Positions 43,376 to 53,756 are shown, counted from the first letter of the stretch. The stretch: DNA of 64,000 bases from Diadophis punctatus similis (GCA_023053685.1 JALIGW010000021.1:14029092-14093091); one strand, 5' to 3'. Numbers and translations: made by a program. Notes: generated by a model not told the origin, from the letters alone.

Positions 43376-44504
43376 TCTAAGTCCCTTCTGACTATAGAAT
43401 CCCGCAATTCTTGGCGATCCTAAACACATTTGTGATTTGTGAGGTCCTGTACCATTTCTCCGATACTATATGTTGACAATTTCCTATTGCACAAAAAGAT
43501 CGGTAAGGTGAATGGCTCATATTTTCAAGGGGGGGGGGGGGAAACGGCGAACAGAAGCCAGCTGTGTTTCTGAGAAGAGCTCCTGTAACGTCTGGTAAAC
43601 AATTTGGAGCTGCAAATCAGGGAGAAGGAAGTTTGCACATCGCACGGAGCCACAAGTTTGTTTAGTGACAAGCAAAACAATGAGCATCTGTAGGCTGGAC
43701 TTGACCGGTAAGGTTTCTGAATCATCACTAATCTAGTTAACTAAGCTTCACGTCCCTTTGTCTGCTGGGAAGAGTATGGAAGGAAGCCATCAGGCAGCTG
43801 AACTTCTAAAAGGGCATTCATGGTTTTTTATTCCAGTAAAAGTCAAATTCCCAGGTTTACATCTCTAACCGTGACTAACCAGGGACAGAACACAAACCAT
43901 GCTTGCATGTAAACGTGTTAACGGCTCAGCCATATTGTCTTCCTCTGTGTAACCAAGTCTCTCTCATAATTTCTCTAGGGTGCCATATAAAGAGTTACTG
44001 GTACCCCCATCTTGCAGGGGTTCGTGAAGGATAAAACAAACACATACACAAAAGCATTTTGAGTAACACTCAGCATTACCTGAAGTCCAATCAATTTAAT
44101 GTGGCCTGAATGATGCCTTCAGAATGCTACAACTCTACTTCCCATTTGAAGCATAGACACTGTTAACGTTTCGCCAGATTCAGTTTAAAAAGGCTCGTTA
44201 TTATAACGATTATCGCCGCTTTGGTTTTGCATCACCTCTTTTGAAGGACCAAACTGCCGTTTCTACCCCTTGTAAAAGCAGAGGTTAGACAAAGCCGGAT
44301 TTCCATCTTTCCCCCGAAGGCTGAAATCACAAGTTTGCATTTCTTTGGCAGAAGTCATTTTGCGGTAGGAATACAATTTTAATATTTTGCTGTTGAAACG
44401 CTCTCACCACCTTTTTTTTTTTTAAACTAGGTTTTGCAAAACCAAAAGCCCTGGTTGAATCTGGCTTTTGACTGACCTGATGGAAGGCAAGAGTCCTCCT
44501 CAGA
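43376..44504. other. Region downstream of TSC22D1: no gene recognised
   Basis: No repeat family recognised. A G-run lies at 43530-43541. Confidence 0.5.
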
Positions 44505-44525
44505 TCACAGCTTCTATATCAACAT

Positions 44526-44700
44526 CGTCTTCTTTTAACGACCCCATAATCCCTTGCGGGGTGGAGTCTGGGCAATTGAAAGGAGCCGAGTGTTTACTGG
44601 CCGGATGCCCTTCCTGTCGCCAATGCGGAGTTTTGTTCAGCAGATATATTCTCATGGTGCCCGGAGAAGAGAAATATCTGCCTCTTACCTGGGATCGAAC
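44526..44700 (-). mobile_element. BovB-tailed retroelement (SINE or truncated BovB)
   Basis: 175 bp flanked by a perfect 21-bp duplication (44505-44525 and 44701-44721). On the minus strand it contains a B-box-like GTTCGATCCC. It then carries the GACAGGAAGGGCATCCGGCC and CGCAAGGGATTATGGGGTCG blocks typical, from memory, of squamate BovB 3' ends and of SINEs that borrow this tail. Inserted at the 3' end of TSC22D1. Confidence 0.75.
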
Positions 44701-44711
44701 TCACAGCTTCT

Positions 44712-45990
44712 ATATCAACATGGTATGCTTTATTGGAAGTTGACAAGTGCAATCGTTAAATATAGTGGTATTTTTACCATTTTCCTCCCAATTCATCGCC
44801 CAGAACATGCACAAGAACATATGCATCTTATTACACAGATCGTATACCCCACTCCAAAATGTGAGGAATTAATTTTTTAAGATTTTTGCTTTGGTGAATT
44901 CATCCCTGCCCCTCCCCCCACCTGCAGCCCACATCAACAGGAACTGCAAAGGATAAGAGTTTGACTTCAATATATATTCATTTCCCAAGGCAACTGACAT
45001 AAGCAGCACCAGCTGATTCCCGAAAAGAGCTGTATAGGTGCAAAATTGAATCCATGTAGCGTCAAAAAATAAAATAAAATAAACTTTAAAAAAAAACACA
45101 CCAAAACCAAAGAAAAAAAATCGCTATCCAAACTGATTCAGTTCATTCTTTTTAAATTCACTCTGTACAACTGAATGGAGTAGTTACAGTTCCTATTTTA
45201 CAAAGAAATTGTACACTAAATACACAAATATACATTAAGCAAACAAACCTTCATCAGACCCATCCTATGTCACAGCATTTTTATCTACCGGTTCCTCTCC
45301 TAGCAAATAGGTGATTTTTTTAATTTTATTTTTATTTTTTCGCACCTTCCTTGGCTACAGAAAATGAGTGCACATCTGCTATTTTTTTTTAAGACTGCAG
45401 GCACCAAAAGCCCCTTCCCTCTTTTTTTTTTTACTGTCCCTCAGTTTCCCCAAAGTTCATTCCCCCCCCTGTGTCTTATTCCTTTGGCTTCCTGATGGTA
45501 AGCTAGAGAAGGGGTCTTCATCCCCACCACCCCAGCCAAATTCTTCACATTGCCAGGCCTAACAGCGCTTGCATTCATCACGGCATTACACGGAAGGAAG
45601 ATCGTTAAGGAAAAATTAAGCTTCAGGCACACGAAAACTCGTACTTTTTTTTTCTTTTAGCAGCCGCTGCAGAAGCTGCTCAAATCGCCCAGTGCATTTG
45701 TGCTAATTCCCTGAATGGTGGCGAGACCCTCCCTCCCACGCCCAACTTAAAAAAAAATGTAAAAGAAAATTTTCAACCCCCTCCTGCTCCCCTCCCACTT
45801 TGAACGGCCTTAATACTGGAAAGGAAACCAATGTTTTGCAACTAGGAGTTGAGGGGGAAAGGGAGGGCCAGAAGAGTCTTCATAATTTGGTGAGGGGGTG
45901 GGAGACAGCATGCAGAGACTGCTGGATTCCTGCAGTCCAGCCTCTCCCGCAGAATCCAGAGTGCCGAAATCTCAAGAGGTGCTGGACTGA
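44712..45990 (-). other. TSC22D1: TSC22D1 3' UTR (probable extent)
   Basis: Non-coding, AT-rich sequence downstream of the stop with few recognisable repeats, in contrast to the flanks. AATAAA on the minus strand occurs at 44729-44734 (context CTTCCAATAAAGCATACC) and as a weaker T-run pair at 45325-45336. The distal signal would give a UTR of about 1.27 kb, in keeping with the roughly 1-kb 3' UTR remembered for the family. Extent is inferred, not shown by transcripts. Confidence 0.6.
44729..44734 (-). terminator. Candidate distal poly(A) signal of TSC22D1
   Basis: AATAAA on the minus strand, about 1.26 kb past the stop codon. The expected cleavage zone (about 44700-44720) coincides with the target-site duplication of a retroelement insertion. 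Confidence 0.55.
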
Positions 45991-46251
45991 CTAGGCCGAA
46001 GGTCCCGAGTTTTGTGGTGCAGCTTGGGAAGGTTGCAGGTTCGTCCCCTGCGCTTGCGAAGACGCGGCCGGCGAATTGCTGGTCTGCAATTGCGTCTGGA
46101 ACTGAGCCAGCTGCTCTGGACTGGCCAAGGTTTTCAACAGGTTGTTCTCTTGTTCCAGCTGGTTGTTTTTCTCAATGAGTTCTTTGATCTGCTCTTTCAG
46201 GACTTCGACTTCCTCTCGCACCGCGTACATCAAGTGGCTCTTCACCAGATC
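45991..46251 (-). CDS. TSC22D1: TSC22D1 coding exon 3 (TSC box, leucine zipper, C-terminus)
   Basis: Acceptor TTTTTCAG precedes GATCTGGTGAAG. The exon encodes 86 residues and a stop. The TSC box [19 protein letters not shown] is followed by the zipper ([20 protein letters not shown]) and [16 protein letters not shown], then a low-complexity tail rich in Ser, Gln, Pro and Ala. The TSC box and zipper are essentially identical to what is remembered of mammalian TSC22D1; the tail diverges. This is the dimerisation module. No frameshift or stop interrupts it. Confidence 0.97.
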   Translation of the reverse strand, partial: DLVKSHLMYAVREEVEVLKEQIKELIEKNNQLEQENNLLKTLASPEQLAQFQTQLQTSNSPAASSQAQGTNLQPSQAAPQNSGPSA

Positions 46252-48000
46252 CTGAAAAACAGAAGCAGAAGCCACACACACTCCAAAAAAGTTTCATCAA
46301 CAACGGCAGAGACTTCTCCAACGGCCTGTCGGAAGGCCTGTGAAGACTGGGGAGGGTCTCCCTCCAAAGAGTCCCTCTGCTGAATCCCACCCTCCTTGTG
46401 GTTTACCCATCCCACACTTCCGTCTGCGCAGAGGAGGGGGATCCTTGGTGCTCTTTGAGCTTGGCGGTTTTCTTGCAGACATTTCATGACCTATCTAGGA
46501 AACATCATCAGTGCATTGATAATGGGTTAGGTTAGGCACTGATGGTGGTCATGAAACGTCCGCAAGGAAATCACCAAGCTCAGAGAATACCAAGGACCCC
46601 TCATTTCAACCCTGAGCTGCAAATATTCTCCTTTATTGGTGTCTACACAAAAGCCGCTTGAAGTGGCTTGCAAGAAATGAAAATACACAGAAAAATATAA
46701 CAGACAGCTATAAAGGACCCAGATTCGTCACCATCCCTTTAACCTTAGCCCAAAAACTCATTCTCGTTTTAAAAACTTTCCCCTCGAATTCTTATTTTAA
46801 AACCTTTTTGTTTGCAAAACTCAGGGCAACTGATTCGGTCAGAGAATACCAACTGCAGCCCTTGTGGGAAGATGATGGACACTGGGAATGTTCTTAGCGT
46901 ATCCAATTTAACAGGAGACACCCCAAACCTGTTACCCATTTACATGATCCCAAGTGTTGAATGGAGGTTTTGGCTTGCAACACAACACACACCTTCAAGG
47001 GTTGGGTTGGGTTCTAAATTCTAAATTTCCCTTCCGCTGCAGGTTAATGCAAAGTTGTCCCGACATGGGCACTCTGCTAGGGGGGGCTTCCCTCTTCATT
47101 CTTTTGTGGGCTCCTTGGTACTCTCTGAGCTTCCTTGTTTTCTTGCAGAGGTTTCATTCCCCTAACTAGGTAACACCATCATACTCTCTTTCTCCCAATT
47201 ATGAAGCAGAAGGGATCCTGGATCATGGTGGTAGGTGATTTTTTTTCCCCCAGGCAGAATTGGGTGGGATGGAAGGAACGGAAGCGGTCCTCCATGCTGA
47301 CCCAGTTTCTTGGGAATTACATTAATTCCCAGAACAGGGATCCTGTTTTTGGCAATGGGGCTACAAGGCAGAAGTCTCCAGCCAAAACAATGGCTGGCTT
47401 GAGTGTCATTTTTGGCCTGTTCTTCTGGAGCAAAGCAATGCGGCTCACCGGGAAGATGTAGCCGTATTTAGGATCAGACAAGGGATGCAACGGACAGAGC
47501 CTGAAATTCTCCATTGTTGCATCATCGTTTCATCCTCCCGGGCTGAAAGCATCACAGATGCTGCTCCGGCTTTATGATGGTGGCGGCTTGAGAGAGGGGG
47601 GAGCCTTTCCTAGCCTTTGGGGGGGGGGCTCTGGGCCCAGATCACCTCGCCTGCCCCTCTCCAGGATCGGGGTGCCCCCCCCTAATGCCTGCCTCCTGGG
47701 CTGCAGCTCATTCTGTCTGGTGGAAGGAAGGAGGGGAGGGAGGGGGGGAATAAGGTTGCTTGCCGCATTTCCCTCCCCACCATCCCCTATGACGTCAACC
47801 CGGGCGAGGAAGACCGCCTCCCTAGCTGATCCTTCGGCCAATCAGCGGGGCCGCCCTATTTATAGCGGGGAGGGGGGGTTATACTTCAAGTTTGCCTAGC
47901 AACAGAGGCGAGAGGAGGAGGAGGTTCCCGGGAGATGGGCTCCTTGCAGCATTCCAGCAACAAAAGCGCACAGTGGAAATTGGAGGGGGGAGACCAGATG

Positions 48001-48056
<56 letters not shown>

Positions 48057-48699
48057 CAACAACAACAGCAACAACAACAACGGGGAGACCAATCAATCAA
48101 TCAATCTGCAGATCAAAGGGGTGCCCTCCTCCTCTTCTTCCTCCCCCCCACCCCGGAATTAGGCTTTCTCTTCTCTCCCCCCTCTCCAATGATCCTCCCC
48201 GCTGACCCCCACCTGCTTTGGGGCTGATGCAAAAGAGCCCCCCCAGCGACCCCGGCCCATCGCAAAAAGGGCGGAGGGAGCGCGCACCGCCGGCTCTGCA
48301 GCGCGACGGAAGGGAGAGGCGCCCACCGACCCATCCTCCTGCGGCTCCCCGGGCCCCCATACGTACCATGGCTTGCTCGATTTTGTTGTCGATGGCGACC
48401 ACGCTGGCCCCGGAGGAGCTGCAAGACACAAACGGGGAAGGAGAGGAGGAGGAAGAAGAAGAAGCCGACGTTAGCAGCAGCCGAGGGTCTGCAAGCCCCC
48501 TCCTCCGGCTTCCCTCCGCTTTCTGCCGGAGCTGTCAGGCTCCGTCCAGCCTGCCGGGGACAATACAAAGAGCCAGGCAGGGCAGGGCGAGGCGAGGGCT
48601 TTACCTACTGTCGAGGCTGAGCGCGGCGCTGTCGGTGCCCAGCAAGGAGGAGAGGAAGGAAATGGAGAAGTGCCGCAGCTGGTAGACGCCGAGATCCAT
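45991..48699 (-). CDS. TSC22D1: TSC22 domain family protein 1, short isoform (spliced gene span)
   Basis: Three exons (48699-48605, 48418-48367, 46251-45991) join in frame to 408 nt, 135 residues plus stop. The product is a small transcriptional regulator of the TSC22/GILZ family, known to be TGF-beta and stress responsive and to act as homo- or heterodimers through a leucine zipper. Seen here: N-terminus [20 protein letters not shown], a serine-rich linker, the short [11 protein letters not shown] exon, the TSC box (about residues 50-66, starting [19 protein letters not shown]), a zipper (about 67-93) and a Gln/Ser/Pro-rich tail ending GPSA. From memory the mammalian short isoform is about 144 residues and starts ten codons upstream. 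Here that upstream frame stays open (C-S-R-P-G-A before the Met) but has no ATG, so the ATG at 48699 (G at -3, G at +4) is chosen. The first exon of the long isoform is not visible and probably lies beyond the window. Confidence 0.95.
46424..46640. mobile_element. Two opposed hammerhead-like family 1 copies in TSC22D1 intron 2
   Basis: Minus-strand core 46469-46516 (CTGATGA, T, GTTTCC.., GAAATGTC). Plus-strand core 46534-46567 is shortened (CTGATGG, GAAACGTC). The plus copy continues into AAGCTCAGAGAATACCAAGG and the terminal block CCTGAGCTGCAAATATTCTCC. Confidence 0.7.
47090..47190 (-). mobile_element. Degenerate hammerhead-like family 1 copy
   Basis: GGGCTCCTTGGTACTCTCTG and a minus-strand core at 47143-47185 with GAAACCTC and a damaged CTGATGA. 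Confidence 0.55.
47790..47880 (+). promoter_or_regulatory. Promoter-like cluster inside TSC22D1 intron 2: CRE, CCAAT, TATA/MEF2-like
   Basis: Full CRE palindrome TGACGTCA at 47790-47797, GGCCAATCAG at about 47836-47845, then CTATTTATAG at about 47855-47864, in a GC-rich block. On the plus strand the order and spacing are those of a TATA promoter, antisense to TSC22D1. The last motif also fits the MEF2 consensus and reads CTATAAATAG on the minus strand, so an internal sense promoter or an enhancer is possible. Function is inferred from motifs only. Confidence 0.45.
48005..48080. repeat. (AAT)n(AAC)n microsatellite
   Basis: In TSC22D1 intron 2, about 290 bp from exon 2. Confidence 0.96.
48367..48418 (-). 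CDS. TSC22D1: TSC22D1 coding exon 2
   Basis: 52 nt between acceptor CTTGCAG and donor GTACGT. It completes the split serine codon and encodes [17 protein letters not shown], the stretch that precedes the TSC box in all family members. The donor follows directly after the ATG codon, so exon 3 begins in phase 0. Confidence 0.95.
48605..48699 (-). CDS. TSC22D1: TSC22D1 coding exon 1 (short isoform)
   Basis: 95 coding nt: residues 1-31 plus two bases of codon 32. It reads [20 protein letters not shown] then [11 protein letters not shown]. The exon ends CAGTAG followed by donor GTAAAG at 48604. It lies in a CpG-rich block. The 186-bp intron that follows (48419-48604) ends CTTGCAG. Confidence 0.93.
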
Positions 48700-48778
48700 C
48701 GCCCCCGGCCGGCTACAGCAGGGGCCGGGATGCGGAGCCCCGCGGGGGAAGGAGCGCGCCGATGCTGCGCCAAAGCGG

Positions 48779-48806
48779 CCGCTCGCTCGCTCGCTCGCTC
48801 GCTCGG
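48779..48806. repeat. (GCTC)n in the TSC22D1 5' region
   Basis: Six to seven GCTC units about 80 bp upstream of the start codon. Confidence 0.9.
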
Positions 48807-49100
48807 CTGCCTGCCTGCCCCCCTCCGCGCCCGGCGCTTCCCCGGCTGCCCGGCGCTTGGCTCTGGCTTGCTCTCTCGCCCAATGCAGGCAAGGGAGGCG
48901 CGGCGCTCATTGGCTGGCCCGGCCCTTAGGACACGCCTCTGGGGCCCGCCCCCGCCGCGCCCCCCACCCCCGCGCCCCCGCCCCGCCTGAGCCCTTCGCT
49001 GCCAGCCCCGCAGCCCAGAGCGCTGCCCGGGAAAGCGCTGCGCGAAAGGGATCCGATCTCTTCTGCCTTCCACTCCCCCCCCTCCTCCCCTAAAAACAAC

Positions 49101-49600
49101 GGCAGATCAAACCTTCAAGGGAGCCAGGGAGGGAGGGAGAGCTCCGCCCCCGCCAGTCCCAGAAGGGGCATCTTCCAAAGTAGCCTCTCCCACCCCTCTT
49201 TCAGTTCCGCTCCGGAGCCATGAGCGACGGGGAATTCTTCACGCGGGCAAAGGAAAGCGAAAGGACGCGCAGGAGCTCGGCGGCGCGGACAAAAATGGGG
49301 AGGAGGGAGCTTCTTCTCCCGCCTCTCCCCCCCCCCCCCTTTCCAATGCAGGCTGCATTGCACTAACTGCTGCTTGCTTAAGCCGCTCCAAGGGCGCCCT
49401 CTAATGGCCTCTGGAGGAAAGGCAGAAGCAGCCTCGCAGCGCCCACCCACCCCCAAAGCCTCGGGGAGAGCGTTGGGGTGGGGGCTGTCTTGGAGGGGCT
49501 CTACTGGAAAGGCTGGGGGGCTCTTTAGGACAGAGAGATGCTTAGAAATGGGGCTTTGGTTCTTACTACCTCCTCAACTTACTACCTCAACAACGGAGCC
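49101..49600. other. GC-rich upstream flank of TSC22D1, no gene recognised
   Basis: GC content falls gradually; a C-run lies at 49327-49339. Possible regulatory DNA, no motif singled out. Confidence 0.4.
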
Positions 49601-49604
49601 TAAA

Positions 49605-50200
49605 ATTTCCCATTGCTAAGCGAGGCAGTTTGTTGATCGAGTTTGGTCCCAGTTTGTAGCCATTCTTGCCACGGCCGTTAAGTGAGTCGCTGCAGCGGTG
49701 GGAGGTGGGAAAGACGTTTAAGTGAATTGAGTTTCCCCCACTGTCTTTGCTTATCAGAAGTCCACAAAGCAAGATCAGATAAATTACATGCCAGTTGCCA
49801 AGCAACCGGATTTCGATCCCGTGACCACAGGGATGCTGCAAACGTTGTAAGTGTGGAAACGGCCATAAGTCACTTTTTCCAGGACTGTTTTTCACACTTA
49901 CGACCGCTGCAGCACCCCTGTGATGAAAATCCAGAGCCTTGGCAACTGGCATGTACTTGTGACGGTTGCAGCGTCCTGGGATCACGTGATCCCCTTTTGC
50001 GACTTTCTGACAAGCAAAGTCAATGGAGGAAGCCCGATTCACTCAATGACTGTGTCACTAACTTAACAACTGCAGTGATTCACTTAACAACCGTGGCCAG
50101 AAAGGTTGTAAAATTGGAACACAACTCACTTCACAACTCTCTCACTTAGCAATAGAAATTCTGGGCTGAATTATGCGGTTATAAAGTCAGGACTATCTGT
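49605..50200. mobile_element. Two 'gttaagtgaa' MITE copies in inverted order
   Basis: Left copy (plus) to about 49885 and right copy (minus) from about 49870. They are joined through the shared CATAAGTCACTTTTTCCAGG end, making a large imperfect palindrome. Confidence 0.75.
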
Positions 50201-51300
50201 GCTGATTTCATTTCTCTTTCCTTGCTCCAAAAACATTTCCCCCCTCCCTTCAAAATGAAAATGCCCGTCTTATCTAATCATCAGGTATTTCCTTCGCTCA
50301 GGCCAGCTTTCACTATTAAAAAAAAAAGCAAATTTTCCCTAGGAAAATAAATAGCAAGTGCATTTCAAATGTTAATGGTTCAAAGCGGTGTTACAGTTTC
50401 AAACTGTTTCATTCGGGCCTTGGTTTAATGCCAGGATCATTCAAAACAACTTAAGAATGAGGTTCCCAGGCAGGAAAATCTCCTTTTTGGAGGGTGAAGA
50501 ATTCCAACATGGAATTGTATTAAATCTATTAAATTGTATTAAATCTATTAAATTGTATTAAATCTATTAAATTGTAAGGACACAAAATTCTAAAGTGGAA
50601 CTCTTAAGCCTCAAAACTCGCGTCAATTTTTGCCATGAGTGGCTTTTTACATAATTTGTTTTTGTTTGTAGCTGCCTAGCTATGACACAGTTCAGTGTTA
50701 GGAGAAACCCACAAGAAAACAACAAACTTTGCTGTCACTTCCCCTTTTCCCTACAGAAACCGGCCCAACCTTTACATATTTTTCCCCTTCACAATAGAAA
50801 CGTATTGTTTTGTGTTCCTTGCCACATTGACTGCAAAAGGTCGCCTAGTTCTTTCAACAACCCTCTGCAGTTTTTCCCACGTTTCATGTCTTGAAGAATT
50901 TAGAAAGGAAAAAAAGAGGAAGCGGCGATATTTTTCTGAGGCTGCTTTTTTAGTGTTTATTGCCACAAACGTCCAGCCATCTGAACGCACAATTTTTCTG
51001 CTTGTTATTTCGACTCCAGAACTTAAAAGCGCATTGCTGGGTCTTCTGCCCTTGCCCGGGGAGGGGGGGGAATCTTATCCGTTGCAAGAGATTAAATTAT
51101 GTCAAATTTGCAAGAGATTAAAAATTATGTGGCGTGAATGTCAACCCACCGCACATCTGGCAGACGCCGGTCTTAGAGGAAACAGCGGAAAATTTAATTG
51201 TCATGGGCTTGAACAGTATAAGGTCAGCTTCAACGTCATTCACAAGAGAACGGCAGTGAAATATTTGGAACCTGATGGAAGGGGGTTGTTTACAAGCGGC
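50201..51300. other. No gene recognised
   Basis: A 340-codon frame (50695-51717) starts here but its second half is microsatellite. Three 19-bp tandem units (TTAAATCTATTAAATTGTA) lie at about 50515-50576. Confidence 0.5.
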
Positions 51301-51316
51301 TATCCGAAAAACATCT

Positions 51317-51416
51317 TGTCTGTCTGTCCATCTACCTACCTGCCTATCTACTCACCAACCCATCCATCTCTCCCTCCCTCCTTCCCTTCCCATCCATCCT
51401 ATCTATCCATCTACTC

Positions 51417-51475
<59 letters not shown>

Positions 51476-51618
51476 CTTTATCATCTCTATCTATATGTCT
51501 GTCTGTCTGTCTGTCTGTCTATCCATCCATCATCCATCATCTCTATATTTTCTCTCTATATCTGTCTATCTGTCTGTCCGTCCATCCATCATCCATTATC
51601 TATCATATCTCTCTATAT
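51317..51618. repeat. (CTAT)n / (CTGT)n / (CCAT)n compound microsatellite
   Basis: About 300 bp of related tetranucleotides; resumes after the hAT at 52217-52255. Confidence 0.95.
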
Positions 51619-52216
51619 CAGTGGTTCCCAACCTTTCTAATGCCGCGACCCCTTAATATAGTTCCTCATGTTGTGGTGACCCCCAACCATAAAATTATTT
51701 TCGTTGCTACTTCATAACTGTAATTTTGCTACTGTTATGAATCGTAATGTAAATATCTAATATGCAGGATGTATTTTCATTGTTACAAATTAAACATAAT
51801 TAAAGCATAGCGATTAATCACAAAAACAATATGTAATTATGCCAGATCAGAAATTCTCCGGCCAGTCTTTGCAAGAGCACAAGGAATATCATCTTCCACA
51901 ACAAGTCTACTTCTGTATTTAGACTTGATAACCAACAAGTGTACAGCAATATTTCTCAATCTCAGCAACTTTTAAGGTGCCTGGACTTCAACTCCCAGAA
52001 TTCAAAGCAAAGCTGGCCCCTTAGTTGATGCTGCCAAAGCTCGGCCGCCAGGCGTCACAAACGCCTCTCACCGAATGGCACCTCTCCCGACCAATCAGAG
52101 GGCTCGGGCAAGTTGAGTCGATATGGCCAGGCTTGTGGCAGTGGGTGGGAGGGAGCTGAGGATGCTGGGGTGACCCCTGGGAAATGGTCATTCGACCCCC
52201 AGGTTGGGAACCACTG
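51619..52216 (+). mobile_element. SPIN-like non-autonomous hAT element, copy 2
   Basis: 598 bp with the same termini as 5670-6349 and a perfect 8-bp duplication CTCTATAT (51611-51618, 52217-52224). The left 230 bp and right 190 bp match copy 1. The middle differs: copy 1 has a GC-rich block, copy 2 a piece with GGACTTCAACTCCCAGAATT. Confidence 0.82.
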
Positions 52217-52255
52217 CTCTATATCATCCATCCATCTATCATCTACCTACCTACC

Positions 52256-52650
52256 TAATTTACTTGCTGCCCATCTCATTAAAACATTATATTATATAAT
52301 TATTATATTACATTATTATATCAACTGTCCATCAACACTTCTAGTCTCTCACTCAATTTTAGGTACAACTCTCTTCACAATATCACAATAATATTTTTTA
52401 ACCCTTTCCAGTCTAACCTAGTATTTCCTAGTGGTCTTTTAACCAGCTCTTACCAGGGTCAGCTTTTGAAGATTGGTGAGGTTAGCCAGGAGCAGCCATC
52501 TAGAGATAGTTAATAAACGGTTTACATTTCATTTTTGCCCAATGAGGCCATCATTATCCTTTATGGTGAGCTTATTTTACTGATTTCGACTCCTGTGTTA
52601 CTAAAGGAGTAAATGAAAACCATGGCTTCCAAAATAATTCTTCTAAAGCT
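52256..52650. other. No feature recognised
   Basis: AT-rich, no supportable call. Confidence 0.5.
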
Positions 52651-52652
52651 AC

Positions 52653-52768
52653 AGGTAGTCTTCAACTTACAATCATTCATTTAGTGACTGTTCGAAGTTA
52701 CAACAGCACCAAAAAAAGTGACTTAAAACCAGTCTTCACACTTATGACCATGGCAGCATCCCCACGGT
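52653..52768 (-). mobile_element. 'gttaagtgaa' MITE fragment
   Basis: CAGGTAGTCTTCAACTTACA and GTGACTTAAAACCAGTCTTC. Confidence 0.7.
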
Positions 52769-52779
52769 CATAAAATAAA

Positions 52780-53020
52780 AAAAAATAGCAATAGCAATAG
52801 CACTTAGACTTATATACCGCTTCACAGTGCTTTACAGCCTCTCTAAGCGGTTTAGAGTTCAGCATATTGGCCCCAACAATCTGGGTCCTCATTTTACCCA
52901 CCTCGGAAGGATGGAAGGCTGAGTCAACCTTGAGCCTAGTAAGATTTGAACAGCTGAACTGCTGAACTAGCAGTCAGCCTGCAGTCGCAGCATTTAACCA
53001 CTGCACCACTTCAGTTACAG
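52780..53020 (-). mobile_element. tRNA-headed SINE
   Basis: Same family as 30202-30447: ATATACCGCTTCACAGTGCT, ACCTCGGAAGGATGGAAGGC, and inverted A-box region CCACTGCACCACTTC. Confidence 0.8.
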
Positions 53021-53104
53021 CCAGAGTGACAAGATATGGGACATTTCAGATTTTGGAGGAACCAACTCCCACCAGGCCTTGTCAATGCCTGTGCTGTTTG
53101 GAGC

Positions 53105-53415
53105 AGATTTATTTATTCTTTTGATTTTTATCCTGCCTTTATTACTTTTTAGCAATTACTCAAGGCAGCAACTGTGCCTAATCCTCCTTCTTACTCCTAT
53201 TTTCCCCGCAACAACAACCCTGTGAGGTGGGATGGGCTGTGACAGGGACTGACCCAAAATCACCCAGCTGGCTTTCATAGCTAAGGCGGGACTAGAACTC
53301 ACCGTCTCCTGGTGATTGGCCCAAAATCACCCAGCCGGTTTTACATGCTTAAGGCGGGACTTGTACTCACCATCTCCTGGTTTTTAGCCAGGTGCTTTAA
53401 TCACTAGACTAAACT
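53105..53415 (-). mobile_element. Inverted tRNA-SINE with internal duplication
   Basis: ATCCTGCCTTTATTACTTTT tail; the GGGACTAGAACTCACCGTCT head segment is repeated as GGGACTTGTACTCACCATCT. Confidence 0.75.
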
Positions 53416-53689
53416 TGCTGAGATGAAATAAAGTGATTGAAGCAAACTGATGGAGAAGGATAACTTTTAGAAACTGCTCATCTTCTATTAGTAGCAAATA
53501 TCACCTGAGGAACTATTCTACATATTATTAAATTATCAGTTCTTTGCATTAACAAAGATATGTTTCAAGAGGCTTAATTACTTAAAAAGGGGTGTTATAA
53601 AATCACAATCTTGGCAAAATAACACCAAGACAATCAGCCATTGTTCTGAATGTGGCTTAATTAACTTTCATGTGTCCAACATCTAAAGC

Positions 53690-53756
53690 AGGGATATCCA
53701 ACCTTGGCAACTTTTAAGACTTGTGGACTTCAACTCCCAGAATTCCTCAGCCAGAA
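53690..53756. mobile_element. Half of a fold-back hAT MITE
   Basis: CAGGGATATCCAACCTTGGC to CCCAGAATTCCTCAGCC; no inverted partner. Confidence 0.65.

Larger units (their letters stand above)
46252..48366 (-). other. TSC22D1: TSC22D1 intron 2
   Basis: A 2115-bp intron with GTACGT donor and TTTTTCAG acceptor. It holds two opposed hammerhead-like repeats (46469-46567), another degenerate copy (47143-47185), an (AAT)n(AAC)n microsatellite (48005-48080), and a GC-rich block with CRE, CCAAT and TATA-like elements (47790-47880). Confidence 0.85.
48100..49100 (-). promoter_or_regulatory. TSC22D1: CpG-rich promoter region of TSC22D1 short isoform
   Basis: Very GC- and CpG-dense sequence covering exons 1 and 2 and about 400 bp upstream, unlike the AT-rich surroundings. 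It holds GC boxes (cccgccc runs near 48950-48990), ATTGG motifs (one near 48910) and a (GCTC)n run at 48779-48806 that would lie in the 5' leader or core promoter. No clear TATA box is seen upstream of exon 1 on the minus strand, which fits a CpG-island promoter. The start site is not determined. Confidence 0.65.

Noticed and set aside
48471..49073. 200-codon ORF opposite the GC-rich region
   Set aside because: Arg/Gly/Ala-rich frame in CpG island, overlaps TSC22D1 exon 1 in another frame; no homology seen.
50695..51717. 340-codon ORF
   Set aside because: Second half is CTAT microsatellite and the start of the SPIN-like element; first half resembles nothing known.
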